From contig NZ_FMTM01000011.1 in the NCBI RefSeq assembly GCF_900099775.1, forward strand, positions 1 through 64,000: a DNA stretch of 64,000 nucleotides, read 5' to 3'. Positions 34,922 through 43,845 of this stretch are shown here, piece by piece (the first letter of the stretch is position 1; each line of letters opens with the position of its first letter). The notes under the pieces are model-generated. The model was given only the letters and a program-made list of their open reading frames with translations, had not been told where the DNA came from and searched no databases. A program made the position numbers and the translations under genes. The DNA comes from Rhizobium mongolense subsp. loessense. Its GTDB lineage: Bacteria > Pseudomonadota > Alphaproteobacteria > Rhizobiales > Rhizobiaceae.

Positions 34922-35989
34922 ATGAGTGATCCCGCATTTGAAGGAAATCTGGCATCTTCTGCCATGGGCGCCTTGCCGATGAAGACTGCCAGTTTCCGGT
35001 CAATCGCCGAAGGCCTGAACGGTCGCCCCCTTGCCGAACCTCTACTTGAGGCAGCAATGCAGCGATACAGCCGCCCGCGCCCGACAGGATCGGAGGTGAC
35101 CATCGCCTTTGGACTCGATACGGCTTACCTGCCGCATGCAGCTGTTGTGCTGGCGTCGCTTATCGCTAACGCGCCGGGCGCCAAATTTCGTTTTCTGATC
35201 GTCCATGACGGCATTTCCCCCCAAGCCCGTTCGACCTTCGAACGCTGTGGTGAAGGACATCGGTTTGATTGGCTCGAGATTAGAGGCTCAAGTGTTCTTG
35301 CAATGCCCGGCAAACGTCATATCAGCCGCGCCGGCTACTATCGCTTGATGCTTGCCGAGCTTGCCCCGCCAGATATCGATCGAGTCCTCTATCTCGACGC
35401 TGACCTCGTCGTCATGGGTGATATTCGGGAACTCTATGCCTCCGATCTGGGCGAGCATGCAATCGGCGCGGTCTGCGACGTCGGCATGGATGGCGAGGTG
35501 TTCGCCGAGCGTTTTCAGCTGCAGCCCAAGCGTCTTGGCTACTTCAATTCCGGTGTGCTGTTGATGGATCTCACCAAACTGCGTGCCAGTGACGATCTTT
35601 CCAAAGTCATCACCGTATTGGAAACGCGCATCGACGATATGGAGTATGGCGATCAGTGTGCGCTCAACGTTGTCTTCTGGAGCCGATGGAAACACCTTGA
35701 CATATTGTGGAACGTCCAACGTCGAATGCTGATGCCGCAGGAAGGTAAGCCCTGCTATGCAACCGTAGCCGAAATGAAAAAAGGGCGCCGGCCAAAGATC
35801 ATCCATTTCACAGAGCACAACAAACCGTGGTCGACGGACGGATGGCATCCGTTGATCTGGACCTATTACCGCTATCTGAAAAAGACCCCGTATCGAGCGC
35901 AGGTTCTCAAGCTTGGCGAAGTCCATTTCGTCAAGGATCTGCGTCGGAAAATCAAGACCATCGTCAACTGGTACCGGTTGCAGGCGTGA
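34922..35989 (+). CDS. Family 8 glycosyltransferase (355 aa)
   Basis: Retaining GT8 transferase of the LgtC/GspA type. TIAFGLDTAYLPHAAVVLAS binds the nucleotide sugar, RVLYLDADLVVMGDIREL contains the DxD metal site (about residues 156-158), GYFNSGVLLMDL and YGDQCALNVVFW are family blocks, and IIHFTEHNKPWS carries the second metal-ligand His. I chose ATG 34922 (GGAGGGG just upstream) over 34898. GT8 enzymes are not part of the standard succinoglycan set, so this is evidence for a different side chain. The sugar is unknown (galactose or glucose is usual). Confidence 0.9.
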   Translation: MSDPAFEGNLASSAMGALPMKTASFRSIAEGLNGRPLAEPLLEAAMQRYSRPRPTGSEVTIAFGLDTAYLPHAAVVLASLIANAPGAKFRFLIVHDGISPQARSTFERCGEGHRFDWLEIRGSSVLAMPGKRHISRAGYYRLMLAELAPPDIDRVLYLDADLVVMGDIRELYASDLGEHAIGAVCDVGMDGEVFAERFQLQPKRLGYFNSGVLLMDLTKLRASDDLSKVITVLETRIDDMEYGDQCALNVVFWSRWKHLDILWNVQRRMLMPQEGKPCYATVAEMKKGRRPKIIHFTEHNKPWSTDGWHPLIWTYYRYLKKTPYRAQVLKLGEVHFVKDLRRKIKTIVNWYRLQA

Positions 35990-36079
35990 GGCAGGCCTGG
36001 TTTTTCAGGCGTACATGCTTGATTATGACGCGCGGCAGCGCAATGACGCCGGTTTCACCTTGCACAGATGGGATGGTCC

Positions 36080-37531
36080 ATGTCTGAAACGTCGCTAGCA
36101 ACGGCACTTCGAAATGGCATTGCCTGGAATACCATCAACGCGATCTTTTCGCAGAGCGCCGGTTTTGTCATCTTCCTCGTTCTTGCGCGCATGCTGGAAC
36201 CGGCCATCTTCGGGGCAGTCGCGCTCTCTGCTGTTGTTGCCGACTTCATCGCCAATGACGGCCGCTATGCCGGCATGGATGCGATCCTGCAGCGTGGTGA
36301 TTTCGACAAGAAAAGCTTAAACGCGGCCTTCATTTCCCTGTCTTTGGTCGCCTCACCCTTCGCGCTCTTTCTGGTCATGGCTGGGCCTTTTATCGCTGGC
36401 TTTGAGAACGCGCCACTGGTTGGTTACTATATGCCGATCTTTGGCGTTCTTTTGCTCTTTACGCCGTGGCTGTCGGTGATGGATGCCCTCATAATGCGCG
36501 AACTGGGCTTCAAGACGTTTGCCAAGCGCAATATGATTTCGACCCTTGCGGGCGGTGTCGCCGGCATCACGTTGGCGTTCTCACCGCTGGCGATTTGGGC
36601 GCTGCCTGCCCAGCGCATTATCTCGACAATGGCGGTTGTTGTCTTTGAGTTCCGTTATACCGGTTGGCTTCCCGGGCGTCATACCGAGAAAGGCGCGTGT
36701 CGCGAAATTCTTCGCCGCTTCCTGCCTCTGTGGATGGTCGCCGCCATTAACATATCCATGCAGCGCGCTGCCGTGCTGGTCTTCGGCATCCGCTTCGATG
36801 GCGCGACCGTTGGTCTTTTCCGGGCTGCCGACAGGATCAGCGAGTCGCTGCAAAATCCCCTCGTCAGCCCGCTCTTTGCGCTTTGGTTTCCGTTGATGAG
36901 CAAGGTGCGCGGCAACCTTGCGGCGGAACGTGAAGTATTTACCGCTATCATCCGCACCGCTGCCTTCGTGACACTGCCAGCCTTTACTGGACTGATCGTC
37001 GTCGCCGATGATGCGGTGGCGTTGCTGTTGCCCTCGTCCTATGCCGGGGTCGCGCCCATTCTTCGCGCCGTGGCGATCACCTCGCTGATGATTCCGATCG
37101 TCTGGTTCAACCCCATTGCAATGAACGCGCTCGGCTTGAACCGCATGTCGCTGCAATATTCCACCATCGTTGCCTTGACTTGTATCGGTGCGCTCATCGT
37201 CGTACCGACAAGCACGCCGGGCGCAGCGATTTTGGTAATGTCCTCGCCGGCGCTCGTCTATGGTGTGATCGGCAATGTCCTGTTACTGCGCCGGCTGAAC
37301 CTGCAGGCGAAGGTGCATTACATGGGGCTCGCGCCGGCCGCGGCGGCGGCGCTCGCCATGGGCGTCGTCGTGTACTATGTGCAAGCAACAGCAATGGTTG
37401 GCATGCAGCCTTCCTTCCGCCTCGCTGTCTCGGCGAGCCTTGGCATGGTCATCTATTTCGGCTGGCTCGCCTGCTTCAGCCGAAGCTGGATGATCGAACG
37501 TATCCAGCTCCTGCGCGGGCAAGGCAGATGA
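36080..37531 (+). CDS. Lipid-linked oligosaccharide flippase, Wzx/ExoT type (483 aa)
   Basis: Multi-spanning MOP-superfamily exporter that would flip the undecaprenyl-linked repeat unit. It begins LRNGIAWNTINAIFSQSAGF followed by VLARMLEPAIFGAVALSAV, the usual first two segments of polysaccharide flippases, and has about twelve hydrophobic segments. RFDGATVGLFRAADRISESL and LLPSSYAGVAPILRAVAI are typical family loops. I use ATG 36080; ATG 36068 is an equal alternative. It belongs with the ExoP/ExoQ export machinery. Confidence 0.88.
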   Translation: MSETSLATALRNGIAWNTINAIFSQSAGFVIFLVLARMLEPAIFGAVALSAVVADFIANDGRYAGMDAILQRGDFDKKSLNAAFISLSLVASPFALFLVMAGPFIAGFENAPLVGYYMPIFGVLLLFTPWLSVMDALIMRELGFKTFAKRNMISTLAGGVAGITLAFSPLAIWALPAQRIISTMAVVVFEFRYTGWLPGRHTEKGACREILRRFLPLWMVAAINISMQRAAVLVFGIRFDGATVGLFRAADRISESLQNPLVSPLFALWFPLMSKVRGNLAAEREVFTAIIRTAAFVTLPAFTGLIVVADDAVALLLPSSYAGVAPILRAVAITSLMIPIVWFNPIAMNALGLNRMSLQYSTIVALTCIGALIVVPTSTPGAAILVMSSPALVYGVIGNVLLLRRLNLQAKVHYMGLAPAAAAALAMGVVVYYVQATAMVGMQPSFRLAVSASLGMVIYFGWLACFSRSWMIERIQLLRGQGR

Positions 37532-37612
37532 CGCACAGCGTCGCAGACAGGCGATAGCCCCCACGCAAGCTTCACCGCCTATCCTTCTCTCATGCGAAAG
37601 CGGGAGAGCGAC

Positions 37613-37702
37613 ATGAAAAAAGCGACGTTGCTGAATGCCACCGGGGTTTCCGTGCTCCTCTGGCTTCTTATCCTGCTCGCCGTCGTCTGTCTGCTGCGCT
37701 AG
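37613..37702 (+). CDS. Small single-pass membrane peptide (29 aa)
   Basis: Short ORF encoding MKKATLLNATG followed by one strongly hydrophobic segment (VSVLLWLLILLAVVCLL) and a terminal Arg: a basic start and one transmembrane helix. GGGAG lies 7 bases before ATG, and a strong intrinsic terminator begins 17 bases after the stop, so the frame is neatly bracketed as a gene. An in-frame ATG at 37592 would add seven charged residues. Function unknown; proximity to the flippase and ExoP makes a small regulatory membrane protein conceivable. Confidence 0.6.
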   Translation: MKKATLLNATGVSVLLWLLILLAVVCLLR

Positions 37703-37719
37703 CGCAAACAGAAACGATC

Positions 37720-37754
37720 GGCGTGCCAAGAGCTGCTCCCGGCACGCCTTTTTT
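37720..37754 (+). terminator. Rho-independent terminator
   Basis: GGCGTGCC (37720-37727) pairs perfectly with GGCACGCC (37741-37748) across a 13-base loop, followed by six T (37749-37754). It ends the glycosyltransferase-flippase-small peptide unit. Confidence 0.9.
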
Positions 37755-37915
37755 ATCACTGGATAGAAACTTGCAGATCATCTGAGAGAATATCCTGAGG
37801 CATTTATGTCTCATTATCCAGATAGTGTAACATACATTGCCAGAAATCGAAGTTTTTCTCTAGCCTTTAGTAGGCTATTTCTCATATTGTTAGCGCCTCT
37901 ACAGGTGGTATAGTT

Positions 37916-38731
37916 ATGTTACTCAATGATACCGTATTTCCTGCCGCTCAGGCAGCATCAGTCTGCGTTCTGGACAGGCTTTTGGTCTGCGAGGGCGCCG
38001 AGCTGTCGTTTTTGTACTTTCACTATGAGACTCGCTTCGTCCTTATCATGCGCACAGCGGGGGCGCCGGCAAGGTGCGAAATCATTGAAGATTTCGAGGA
38101 AAAAACCGGGGCGGCCGCCGACAATTACTTCCGCGACTTTGCAGCGGCTGTGCTCGAAGTCAGATCCAGCGAGCTCGGACTTTATCTGACATCTGCAATT
38201 TCGCCGGCAGAGGGCTTGGCAAATGGTGCGGTCGGGATCGCACGGCGTGCCGGGCGACAGACCGACGCGCTTGCCCTGGAAAAGCTGACCGCCGCGAGCT
38301 TTCTGATTGGCCAGTTACTCAAAACGTTTACCGAGATCGCAAGCGAAGTACCGCAACACGACGCCCTGCCCGGTCTGGTCCTACATCGAGCCCTTGACGC
38401 GCTGACCATCCTTTTTGATCTACGGGTATCTTCGCTGCGCAGTTTCGACGGCATTGAAGCTTATCGGGAACGACTGCTGATTTTGATCATCGCGCTGTCG
38501 ACCATGGCAGCGAGCGCACAAGAAGCAGAGGCCGTCACTGTCGAGATCGCAGGCGGGGCAGCAGAAAGGTCGGTGACCTTCGTCCAGAAAAACGCCACAC
38601 TGATGTTTCCATTCATGAGCGGCCGGGACGCCGCGATCCTAAGGCGCGCCGTCAATGGCCTTGGCGCGCGGCTATCGGTCCAGCGTGATAACCAGACCAA
38701 TATTACCCGCGTCCAACTCGTAATTCGTTAG
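37916..38731 (+). CDS. Hypothetical protein (271 aa)
   Basis: I do not recognise a family. The protein is soluble, acidic and mixed alpha/beta, without a signal peptide. A long helical middle (ALALEKLTAASFLIGQLLKT to LVLHRALDALTILFDLRVSS) is followed by a C-terminal part (VTVEIAGGAAERSVTFVQKN ... VQRDNQTNITRVQLVIR) that is reminiscent of a degenerate GHKL/histidine phosphotransferase fold, but no ATP-binding motif is visible. It has its own AT-rich upstream region after the terminator and lies inside the EPS locus, so a regulatory role is possible. Confidence 0.65.
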   Translation: MLLNDTVFPAAQAASVCVLDRLLVCEGAELSFLYFHYETRFVLIMRTAGAPARCEIIEDFEEKTGAAADNYFRDFAAAVLEVRSSELGLYLTSAISPAEGLANGAVGIARRAGRQTDALALEKLTAASFLIGQLLKTFTEIASEVPQHDALPGLVLHRALDALTILFDLRVSSLRSFDGIEAYRERLLILIIALSTMAASAQEAEAVTVEIAGGAAERSVTFVQKNATLMFPFMSGRDAAILRRAVNGLGARLSVQRDNQTNITRVQLVIR

Positions 38732-38806
38732 TGAGGGCGGCAACCGCTGCCAATTTGTATACGCGCGCAAGCACGGTCCTGAGCCGCGCCGCCATCAGCG
38801 GTCTTC

Positions 38807-39481
38807 TCAATGATCGAGCTGAAACCTTTCAGCCTGGAACAGACCACCTATCGCGCGGACCAGAATTTTCAAATCACCCAAAAAACTCCACTGCGCGGCG
38901 TAGGAAGCGGCCGCCATTTCCCCATTCCTCACGGCGTCAGCCGTGGCGCGGCAATCGCTGATCATGCCTGGCCTGCAGAATTGTGCAGACACCTTGCCCC
39001 TTTTTACATAGCCGCGATCAACAGGCAGCGATGGCGGACCAACGAAACTCATGTCACCGAGGAGCACGTTGAGAAGTTGCGGCAGATCATCAAGACCTGT
39101 TCGATGAAGAACGCGTCCAACCGGGGTTAGCAAAATATCGTCCTTCAACGTTTCCGTCATGATCCAGCTTGCAAGCTCGTCTGGATGGCGCGACAGATGC
39201 TGGCCAAGCCGGAGGCGCCAGTCGACCGGCAATTTCCTGAAGCTGTAGCAGTCAAACGCCTCGCCCCCCGCTGATCGCCGTTTTTCCAAATGAAGGACCG
39301 GACCGCGATCGGCCAAACGAACAAGTAGCGCGATCGCAATCATCAGCGGCAAAAGGCAGATGATAGCCACACTCGCCAGAACGAGGTCAAAAATCCGCTT
39401 CTGTGCACCGCCCGCAGGCTGCGGGATGTGTCGATCGCCGTGATCACGCGAGGGATTTGCAAATTCGGCATCGTATTTCAT
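38807..39481 (-). CDS. Divergent ExoY-like phosphoglycosyltransferase homologue (224 aa)
   Basis: Homologue of ExoY with the membrane helix (KRIFDLVLASVAIICLLPLM) and GLDDLPQLLNVLLGDMSFVG. However, the catalytic Asp-Glu pair is Asp-Asp, VGPRP is VGPPS, KFRTM is SFRKLP, and the RPGLTG-WQVSGR loop is reduced to CRPGMISDCRATA. Activity is therefore doubtful; it may be a regulatory or specialised paralogue. I start at 39481, where GGAGG sits 7 bases upstream; a longer frame runs to 39631. It diverges from exoX, the repressor known to act on ExoY. Confidence 0.83.
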   Translation of the reverse strand: MKYDAEFANPSRDHGDRHIPQPAGGAQKRIFDLVLASVAIICLLPLMIAIALLVRLADRGPVLHLEKRRSAGGEAFDCYSFRKLPVDWRLRLGQHLSRHPDELASWIMTETLKDDILLTPVGRVLHRTGLDDLPQLLNVLLGDMSFVGPPSLPVDRGYVKRGKVSAQFCRPGMISDCRATADAVRNGEMAAASYAAQWSFLGDLKILVRAIGGLFQAERFQLDH

Positions 39482-39930
39482 TCTGAGGCCTCCACAGCGC
39501 TGGCCATTTAAATCGTAATGATCAGTATTTTCAAGCAAAATCTGATGTATACCTCGAAAGCATGAACTACGTCCTGGAATACCACACGTTACCGTAGGTA
39601 GCGTTACGTCAGGATCGATTTGTACAACCACATTGATCTGGCGTGTAGACTTCTGAATTTCGGCGATGGTTCATTATCTTATATTTTATTAGCTTCTATC
39701 TTTCCTGTTACTGACAGGTTTTTCGCCATTTACCGCAAAAAATCGCGTTTAACGACTTTTTAACGATGACATCTTTTTGACATCTTGTCTGTTGAAGGTT
39801 TCCAACGACGCATTAAGCATGGTAACACTGCATCAAAGAACTCAGTTATCTCTGATTATGCGAAGTCTTGCGGGACGATAGACGAAGGTCCCAGATCAGA
39901 GTGTGCGTCGTGAGGCCGGGAGGGGAGTTC
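39482..39930. promoter_or_regulatory. Divergent promoter region between the ExoY-like gene and exoX
   Basis: About 450 bases; 39660-39790 is AT-rich. Likely promoters face both ways. I see no defined operator. Confidence 0.45.
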
Positions 39931-40164
39931 ATGTACGCACCCAGGTTTTTTGTTTCGATGTCCGCCGTGCTCATCGCTTTCTTTTGCGCGATATTATGGA
40001 TGCAAGGGTCCGTCCTCAGTGCGCTTGCCGACAGTCTTTTATGCGCTGTCCTGATCCAGAGCGGGTATTTTCTCGGTGTCCTGTTTTTAGTCTGGCACGA
40101 GGATGTGTCCAGGCCTTCTCGCGCCCTTGATATTTCGAGCCAGGCAGTCGGTCCCCGATCCTGA
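39931..40164 (+). CDS. exoX: Exopolysaccharide production repressor ExoX (77 aa)
   Basis: Small inner-membrane protein that inhibits EPS synthesis, in S. meliloti through ExoY after transcription. It starts MYAPRFFVSMSAVLIAFFCA, the characteristic ExoX/PsiA-type N-terminus, and has a second hydrophobic segment (LCAVLIQSGYFLGVLFLVW). A very strong ribosome site (GGGAGGGGAG) supports ATG 39931 over a longer frame. Here it is not next to the functional exoY but diverges from the degenerate ExoY-like gene. Confidence 0.88.
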   Translation: MYAPRFFVSMSAVLIAFFCAILWMQGSVLSALADSLLCAVLIQSGYFLGVLFLVWHEDVSRPSRALDISSQAVGPRS

Positions 40165-40352
40165 TGACGTCACGATCCTTCCGAGCAGCCCCAAGTATGA
40201 CTGTTCAGATCAGCCGAGAGGCGAGTTGGTTATCCGCTCTCGCATGATGAGAATCTGCCTGGCTTTGCACGCTGCAGAATTGACTTCTCTGCTCAGAGGT
40301 CAGATGAAGGAACGCGGTTCATGCGTGGCCGCGGTTGGTGAGATGAAGCCCA

Positions 40353-41498
40353 ATGAGCAGATTGTTTGTCGACGCCATTGTCGTTGGCGCAGGCGTCATC
40401 GGCCTGGCGGTCGCCCGCAAGCTCGCGCTTTGCGGCCTTGAAACCATCATTCTCGAGCGCGCCAACGCAATCGGCACCGAAACCTCATCCCGCAACTCGG
40501 AAGTTATCCACGCCGGTCTTTATTACCCGCAGGGTTCGCTGAAGGCGAAGGTCTGCGTCGAGGGCCGGGCAGCGCTTTACAACTACTGTACCCGCCGCGG
40601 CGTGGAAGCGCGACGGGTAGGCAAGATCCTGCTTGCCGCAAGCCCCGAGGAATTACCCAAGCTTGACGCGATCGCTGCCGCAGCCAAACGCAACGCCGTT
40701 TTCGATCTCGTTCCGCTCACACCGAACGACGTCGCCACGCTCGAACCGGAGTTGCACTGCGCCGGCGCGCTGCTCTCGCCATCGACCGGCATCATCGACA
40801 GTCACGGCTACATGCAGGCGTTGCGCGAGGATTTCGAGGCCGAAGGCGGCATGCTCGCCTTCCACACGCCGGCTGTGGCAATCACGTGCGGTGGTGCGCG
40901 AATCGGCCTGACCACGGGCGGAACGGAGCCCACCGAAATTGAGGCCAGCTTCGTGGTCAATGCCGCCGGTCACGGCGCCCCCGGCCTTGCGGCAAGAACA
41001 ACTGGACTTTCCCCCGAGATGGTGCCGCCACAGTTTTACGCCAAGGGCAACTACTTCGCGCTTTCCGGACGCCAACCCTTTTCGCACCTCATCTATCCGA
41101 TGCCCGACCACGCCGGCCTTGGTGTCCACGCAACACTTGACCTCAACGGCCGCTGCCGTTTCGGGCCTGATGTCGAATGGGTCGATGAGAATCATTCACT
41201 CGACGTTGCTGCCTCTCGCGCGGAACAGTTTTATGATGCGATCCGCCGCTATTGGCCAGGTTTGCGTGACGGCGCCTTGCAACCGGATTATGCCGGGATA
41301 CGGCCAAAGCTTCACGACGCAACCATGCCAATGCCGGACTTCCGCATCGACGGGCCGCACCTGCACGGCGTCAAAGGATTGGTCAATCTGTTCGGGATCG
41401 AGAGTCCCGGCCTGACAGGATCGCTTGCGATCGCGGATATGGTTGCGATCGCGCTTGGAGTTGCAAGCGACAAAGAAGCACCCCACTTCGACCGATAA
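40353..41498 (+). CDS. FAD-dependent oxidoreductase, L-2-hydroxyglutarate oxidase-like (381 aa)
   Basis: DAO-family flavoenzyme of the LhgO/L-2-hydroxyglutarate dehydrogenase type. FAD-binding VVGAGVIGLAVARKLA (about residues 9-24), then SSRNSEVIHAGLYYPQGSLK, the signature of this subgroup, TGIIDSHGYMQAL, and C-terminal RPKLHD and GIESPGLTGSLAIADMV. It would oxidise a 2-hydroxy acid with electrons passed to the quinone pool or oxygen. It stands just outside the exo genes, and a link to EPS is not evident. The ribosome site is modest. Confidence 0.9.
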   Translation: MSRLFVDAIVVGAGVIGLAVARKLALCGLETIILERANAIGTETSSRNSEVIHAGLYYPQGSLKAKVCVEGRAALYNYCTRRGVEARRVGKILLAASPEELPKLDAIAAAAKRNAVFDLVPLTPNDVATLEPELHCAGALLSPSTGIIDSHGYMQALREDFEAEGGMLAFHTPAVAITCGGARIGLTTGGTEPTEIEASFVVNAAGHGAPGLAARTTGLSPEMVPPQFYAKGNYFALSGRQPFSHLIYPMPDHAGLGVHATLDLNGRCRFGPDVEWVDENHSLDVAASRAEQFYDAIRRYWPGLRDGALQPDYAGIRPKLHDATMPMPDFRIDGPHLHGVKGLVNLFGIESPGLTGSLAIADMVAIALGVASDKEAPHFDR

Positions 41499-41998
41499 GC
41501 GGTTCTCGTGCTCTATCTGCCTGCAGGGAGTTTACACGCGGCCGTGTTTAACGTGCGGAGGGAGCGGGAGCGCTTCCACCCGAAGACCAATATAAGCGCC
41601 TTTGCGATAAATGCCGGAAATGATCAATATCGCAATTCCGATCCTTCCGAGGCGTCATGTCGATAATTTTTGAGCACCGGCGCAGGTATTATTAAATTTG
41701 TACTAGCAATGCAACGACCTTTACACGCAGTGATCGCAGCCAATATCAAACAGATTCCCATTTCGAATATGTCACGAATGATTGCATTTTTACCTATACA
41801 TAACGTGATTGAACACTATTTCAAACTTATGATAGTAAATAAATACTGCAAGAAATTCAAAACAAAGCTGCCGCATCTTTCGTGAGAGTCATTGGGATTT
41901 TTTAATCCGAAATCTTCGTGAATCGACGCCCGCATGCTCTTTTGCATTGATTGCATTGCAACATATCGCATCATAGCTAACATTGTGACGGGGCCGCA
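41499..41998. other. AT-rich intergenic region
   Basis: About 500 bases between two flavoprotein genes, strongly AT-rich from 41620 to 41900. A direct repeat TTGCATTG occurs at 41942-41949 and 41951-41958, close to the next start. The open frame 41670-41885 has no ribosome site and Ile/Lys/Asn-rich AT-driven composition, so I do not call it. Confidence 0.45.
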
Positions 41999-43621
41999 AT
42001 GATTTCAGGGCGTATTGATGACATGCCAGGTGACATCGATGTCCTCATCGTCGGATCCGGACCCGTCGGCCTCACCCTTACCAAAGAGCTTCGGCAGGCC
42101 GACAAGCGCGTGCTCGTTGTTGAGTCGGGCGGGTTAGACCCATCTGCGGCTTCGAATGAACTCGCCGGCGCCTTGATCCTGGAGCCCGCCAGCCACGACG
42201 ATGTCCGCATCTGCGTCTCGCGCCAATTCGGCGGAACAAGCAACCTTTGGACCGGGCGATGCCTTCCCTTTGATCCGATCGACTTTGAAGATCGATTTCC
42301 CGATGGGCGGTGGCCCATTTCCTATGACGACATCCGACCGTTCTACGACCGTGCCGTTGAATACGCCAACTGCGGCCAGGGGTTCGTCGACAAGGCGCCG
42401 CTTGCCTCGGTAGACGCCCGCTTCGAACTAACGCACCTTGAACGTTACAGTCGTGATCCGAAACTGTTTCGCGCGAGCCTCCAGCAATTCAGCGAGGACA
42501 GGGGACTGACAATCCTACTGAACACCACCGTCGTGGATCTGGTCCTGACGGAAAATAGCAGCGTCAGCCATGTCGTGGCCCGTCACAAAAACGGTCTTGC
42601 CTATCGCATTTCATGCAAACTCGTGGTTCTTGCCTCAGGTGGGCTGGAAGCGGCGAGACTTCTGCTCAACATCCAGCGGCGTCACCCGCTGATGTTTGGG
42701 GGGCCTCATGGAGCGCTTGGCCGTTATTACATGGGCCATCTTTTCGGGCACGTTGCCGCGCTCAGATTTTCGAACCGACCGGCCGAGGCACTTTTCGACT
42801 TCCACCGGGACGAAACAGCCGCATATGTGCGCAGACGCATCGTGCCGAGCGATACGCTCATCAACCAGCATCATTTGCCGAATGTGGCGTTCTGGCCCGA
42901 CGTGCCGGCCCTTTCAGATCCGCAGCATGGAAGTGCCTTTTTGTCCGCCGCTTACCTTGCCTTGAGCTTTCGTCCACTCGGACGGTTCCTCACGCCTGAA
43001 GTCATCCGCCGGCATCATGCAAGCCGTCTTGATGCAATCACAGGCCATCTCAAGAACCTCGCCGCTAACCCGGCCGAGATTGTCAGGCAGCTACCAGGCT
43101 ATCTGCGTAATCGCTACGGGCGAAGCACCAGGAAGCCTGGCTTCTTCATCAGTAACAGCCGTCGGACATACAGGCTCGCCTTCCATGCCGAACATTTCCC
43201 AGACAGGCAAAGCCACGTACGTTTGTCTGACAGTGTCGATGCTTTCTTCGTGCCGCGGCTGACGATCGACATGCGCGTGCCTGACGAAAATATCCGTGCA
43301 CTTGTTCGCACCCATCGTCTTCTGAATGATTGGCTCGAAAAAAATGACCTGGGTCAACTCGATCTGAGCCGCAATGACGATACGCTTGCAAGTGCCATCG
43401 CTACGCGCATCCGCCACGGCACGCATCAGATTGGACTGACGCGCATGGGAACGAACCGCAACGACGCCGTCGTCGACGGGAACTTGAAAATCTTCGATCT
43501 CGCTAACGCATATATTGCGAGTTCTTCTGTCTTTCCGACGTCGAGCCAGGCCAACCCAACATTGACAGCAATGGCCCTTGCAATTCGTCTCGCGCAGCAC
43601 ATCATCCAGCCGGCGCTCTAG
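41999..43621 (+). CDS. GMC-family FAD oxidoreductase (540 aa)
   Basis: Glucose-methanol-choline family enzyme. The FAD loop IVGSGPVGLTLTKELRQ (about residues 16-32), VVESGG, and QFGGTSNLWTGRCLPFDPID near residue 80 define the N-terminal domain. The C-terminal domain has HQIGLTRMG, DLANAYIASSSVFPTSSQAN and PTLTAMALAIRLAQ, with the His and Asn positions expected in the active site. Members of this shape oxidise sugars or other alcohols, sometimes within polysaccharide clusters. Substrate unknown. Confidence 0.9.
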   Translation: MISGRIDDMPGDIDVLIVGSGPVGLTLTKELRQADKRVLVVESGGLDPSAASNELAGALILEPASHDDVRICVSRQFGGTSNLWTGRCLPFDPIDFEDRFPDGRWPISYDDIRPFYDRAVEYANCGQGFVDKAPLASVDARFELTHLERYSRDPKLFRASLQQFSEDRGLTILLNTTVVDLVLTENSSVSHVVARHKNGLAYRISCKLVVLASGGLEAARLLLNIQRRHPLMFGGPHGALGRYYMGHLFGHVAALRFSNRPAEALFDFHRDETAAYVRRRIVPSDTLINQHHLPNVAFWPDVPALSDPQHGSAFLSAAYLALSFRPLGRFLTPEVIRRHHASRLDAITGHLKNLAANPAEIVRQLPGYLRNRYGRSTRKPGFFISNSRRTYRLAFHAEHFPDRQSHVRLSDSVDAFFVPRLTIDMRVPDENIRALVRTHRLLNDWLEKNDLGQLDLSRNDDTLASAIATRIRHGTHQIGLTRMGTNRNDAVVDGNLKIFDLANAYIASSSVFPTSSQANPTLTAMALAIRLAQHIIQPAL

Positions 43622-43845
43622 CGCTTCTCTTCTGGTGCATACCTCCGAAACCTTTGCGAACGTCGACGATGTCGATTGCCCGAGATGACTTTCAAACTCG
43701 ACTCGATGGGGCAGCTTAAGGTTCCGATTGATCTCCATAAATCTTATGGATTAATTTACTGCGACGGCGCCAAGTCTCGGCTAGGCCGAGCCTCAAAGAT
43801 GCGTCAAGCTCCTCCCAGATCTCGAACCCAGTTGGATCAGCAGCA

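Noticed and set aside
41670..41885. 71-codon open frame in AT-rich spacer
   Set aside because: Composition is explained by AT content; no ribosome site.
41942..41958. Direct repeat TTGCATTG x2 as a possible regulator site
   Set aside because: Only two short copies in AT-rich DNA; no independent support.
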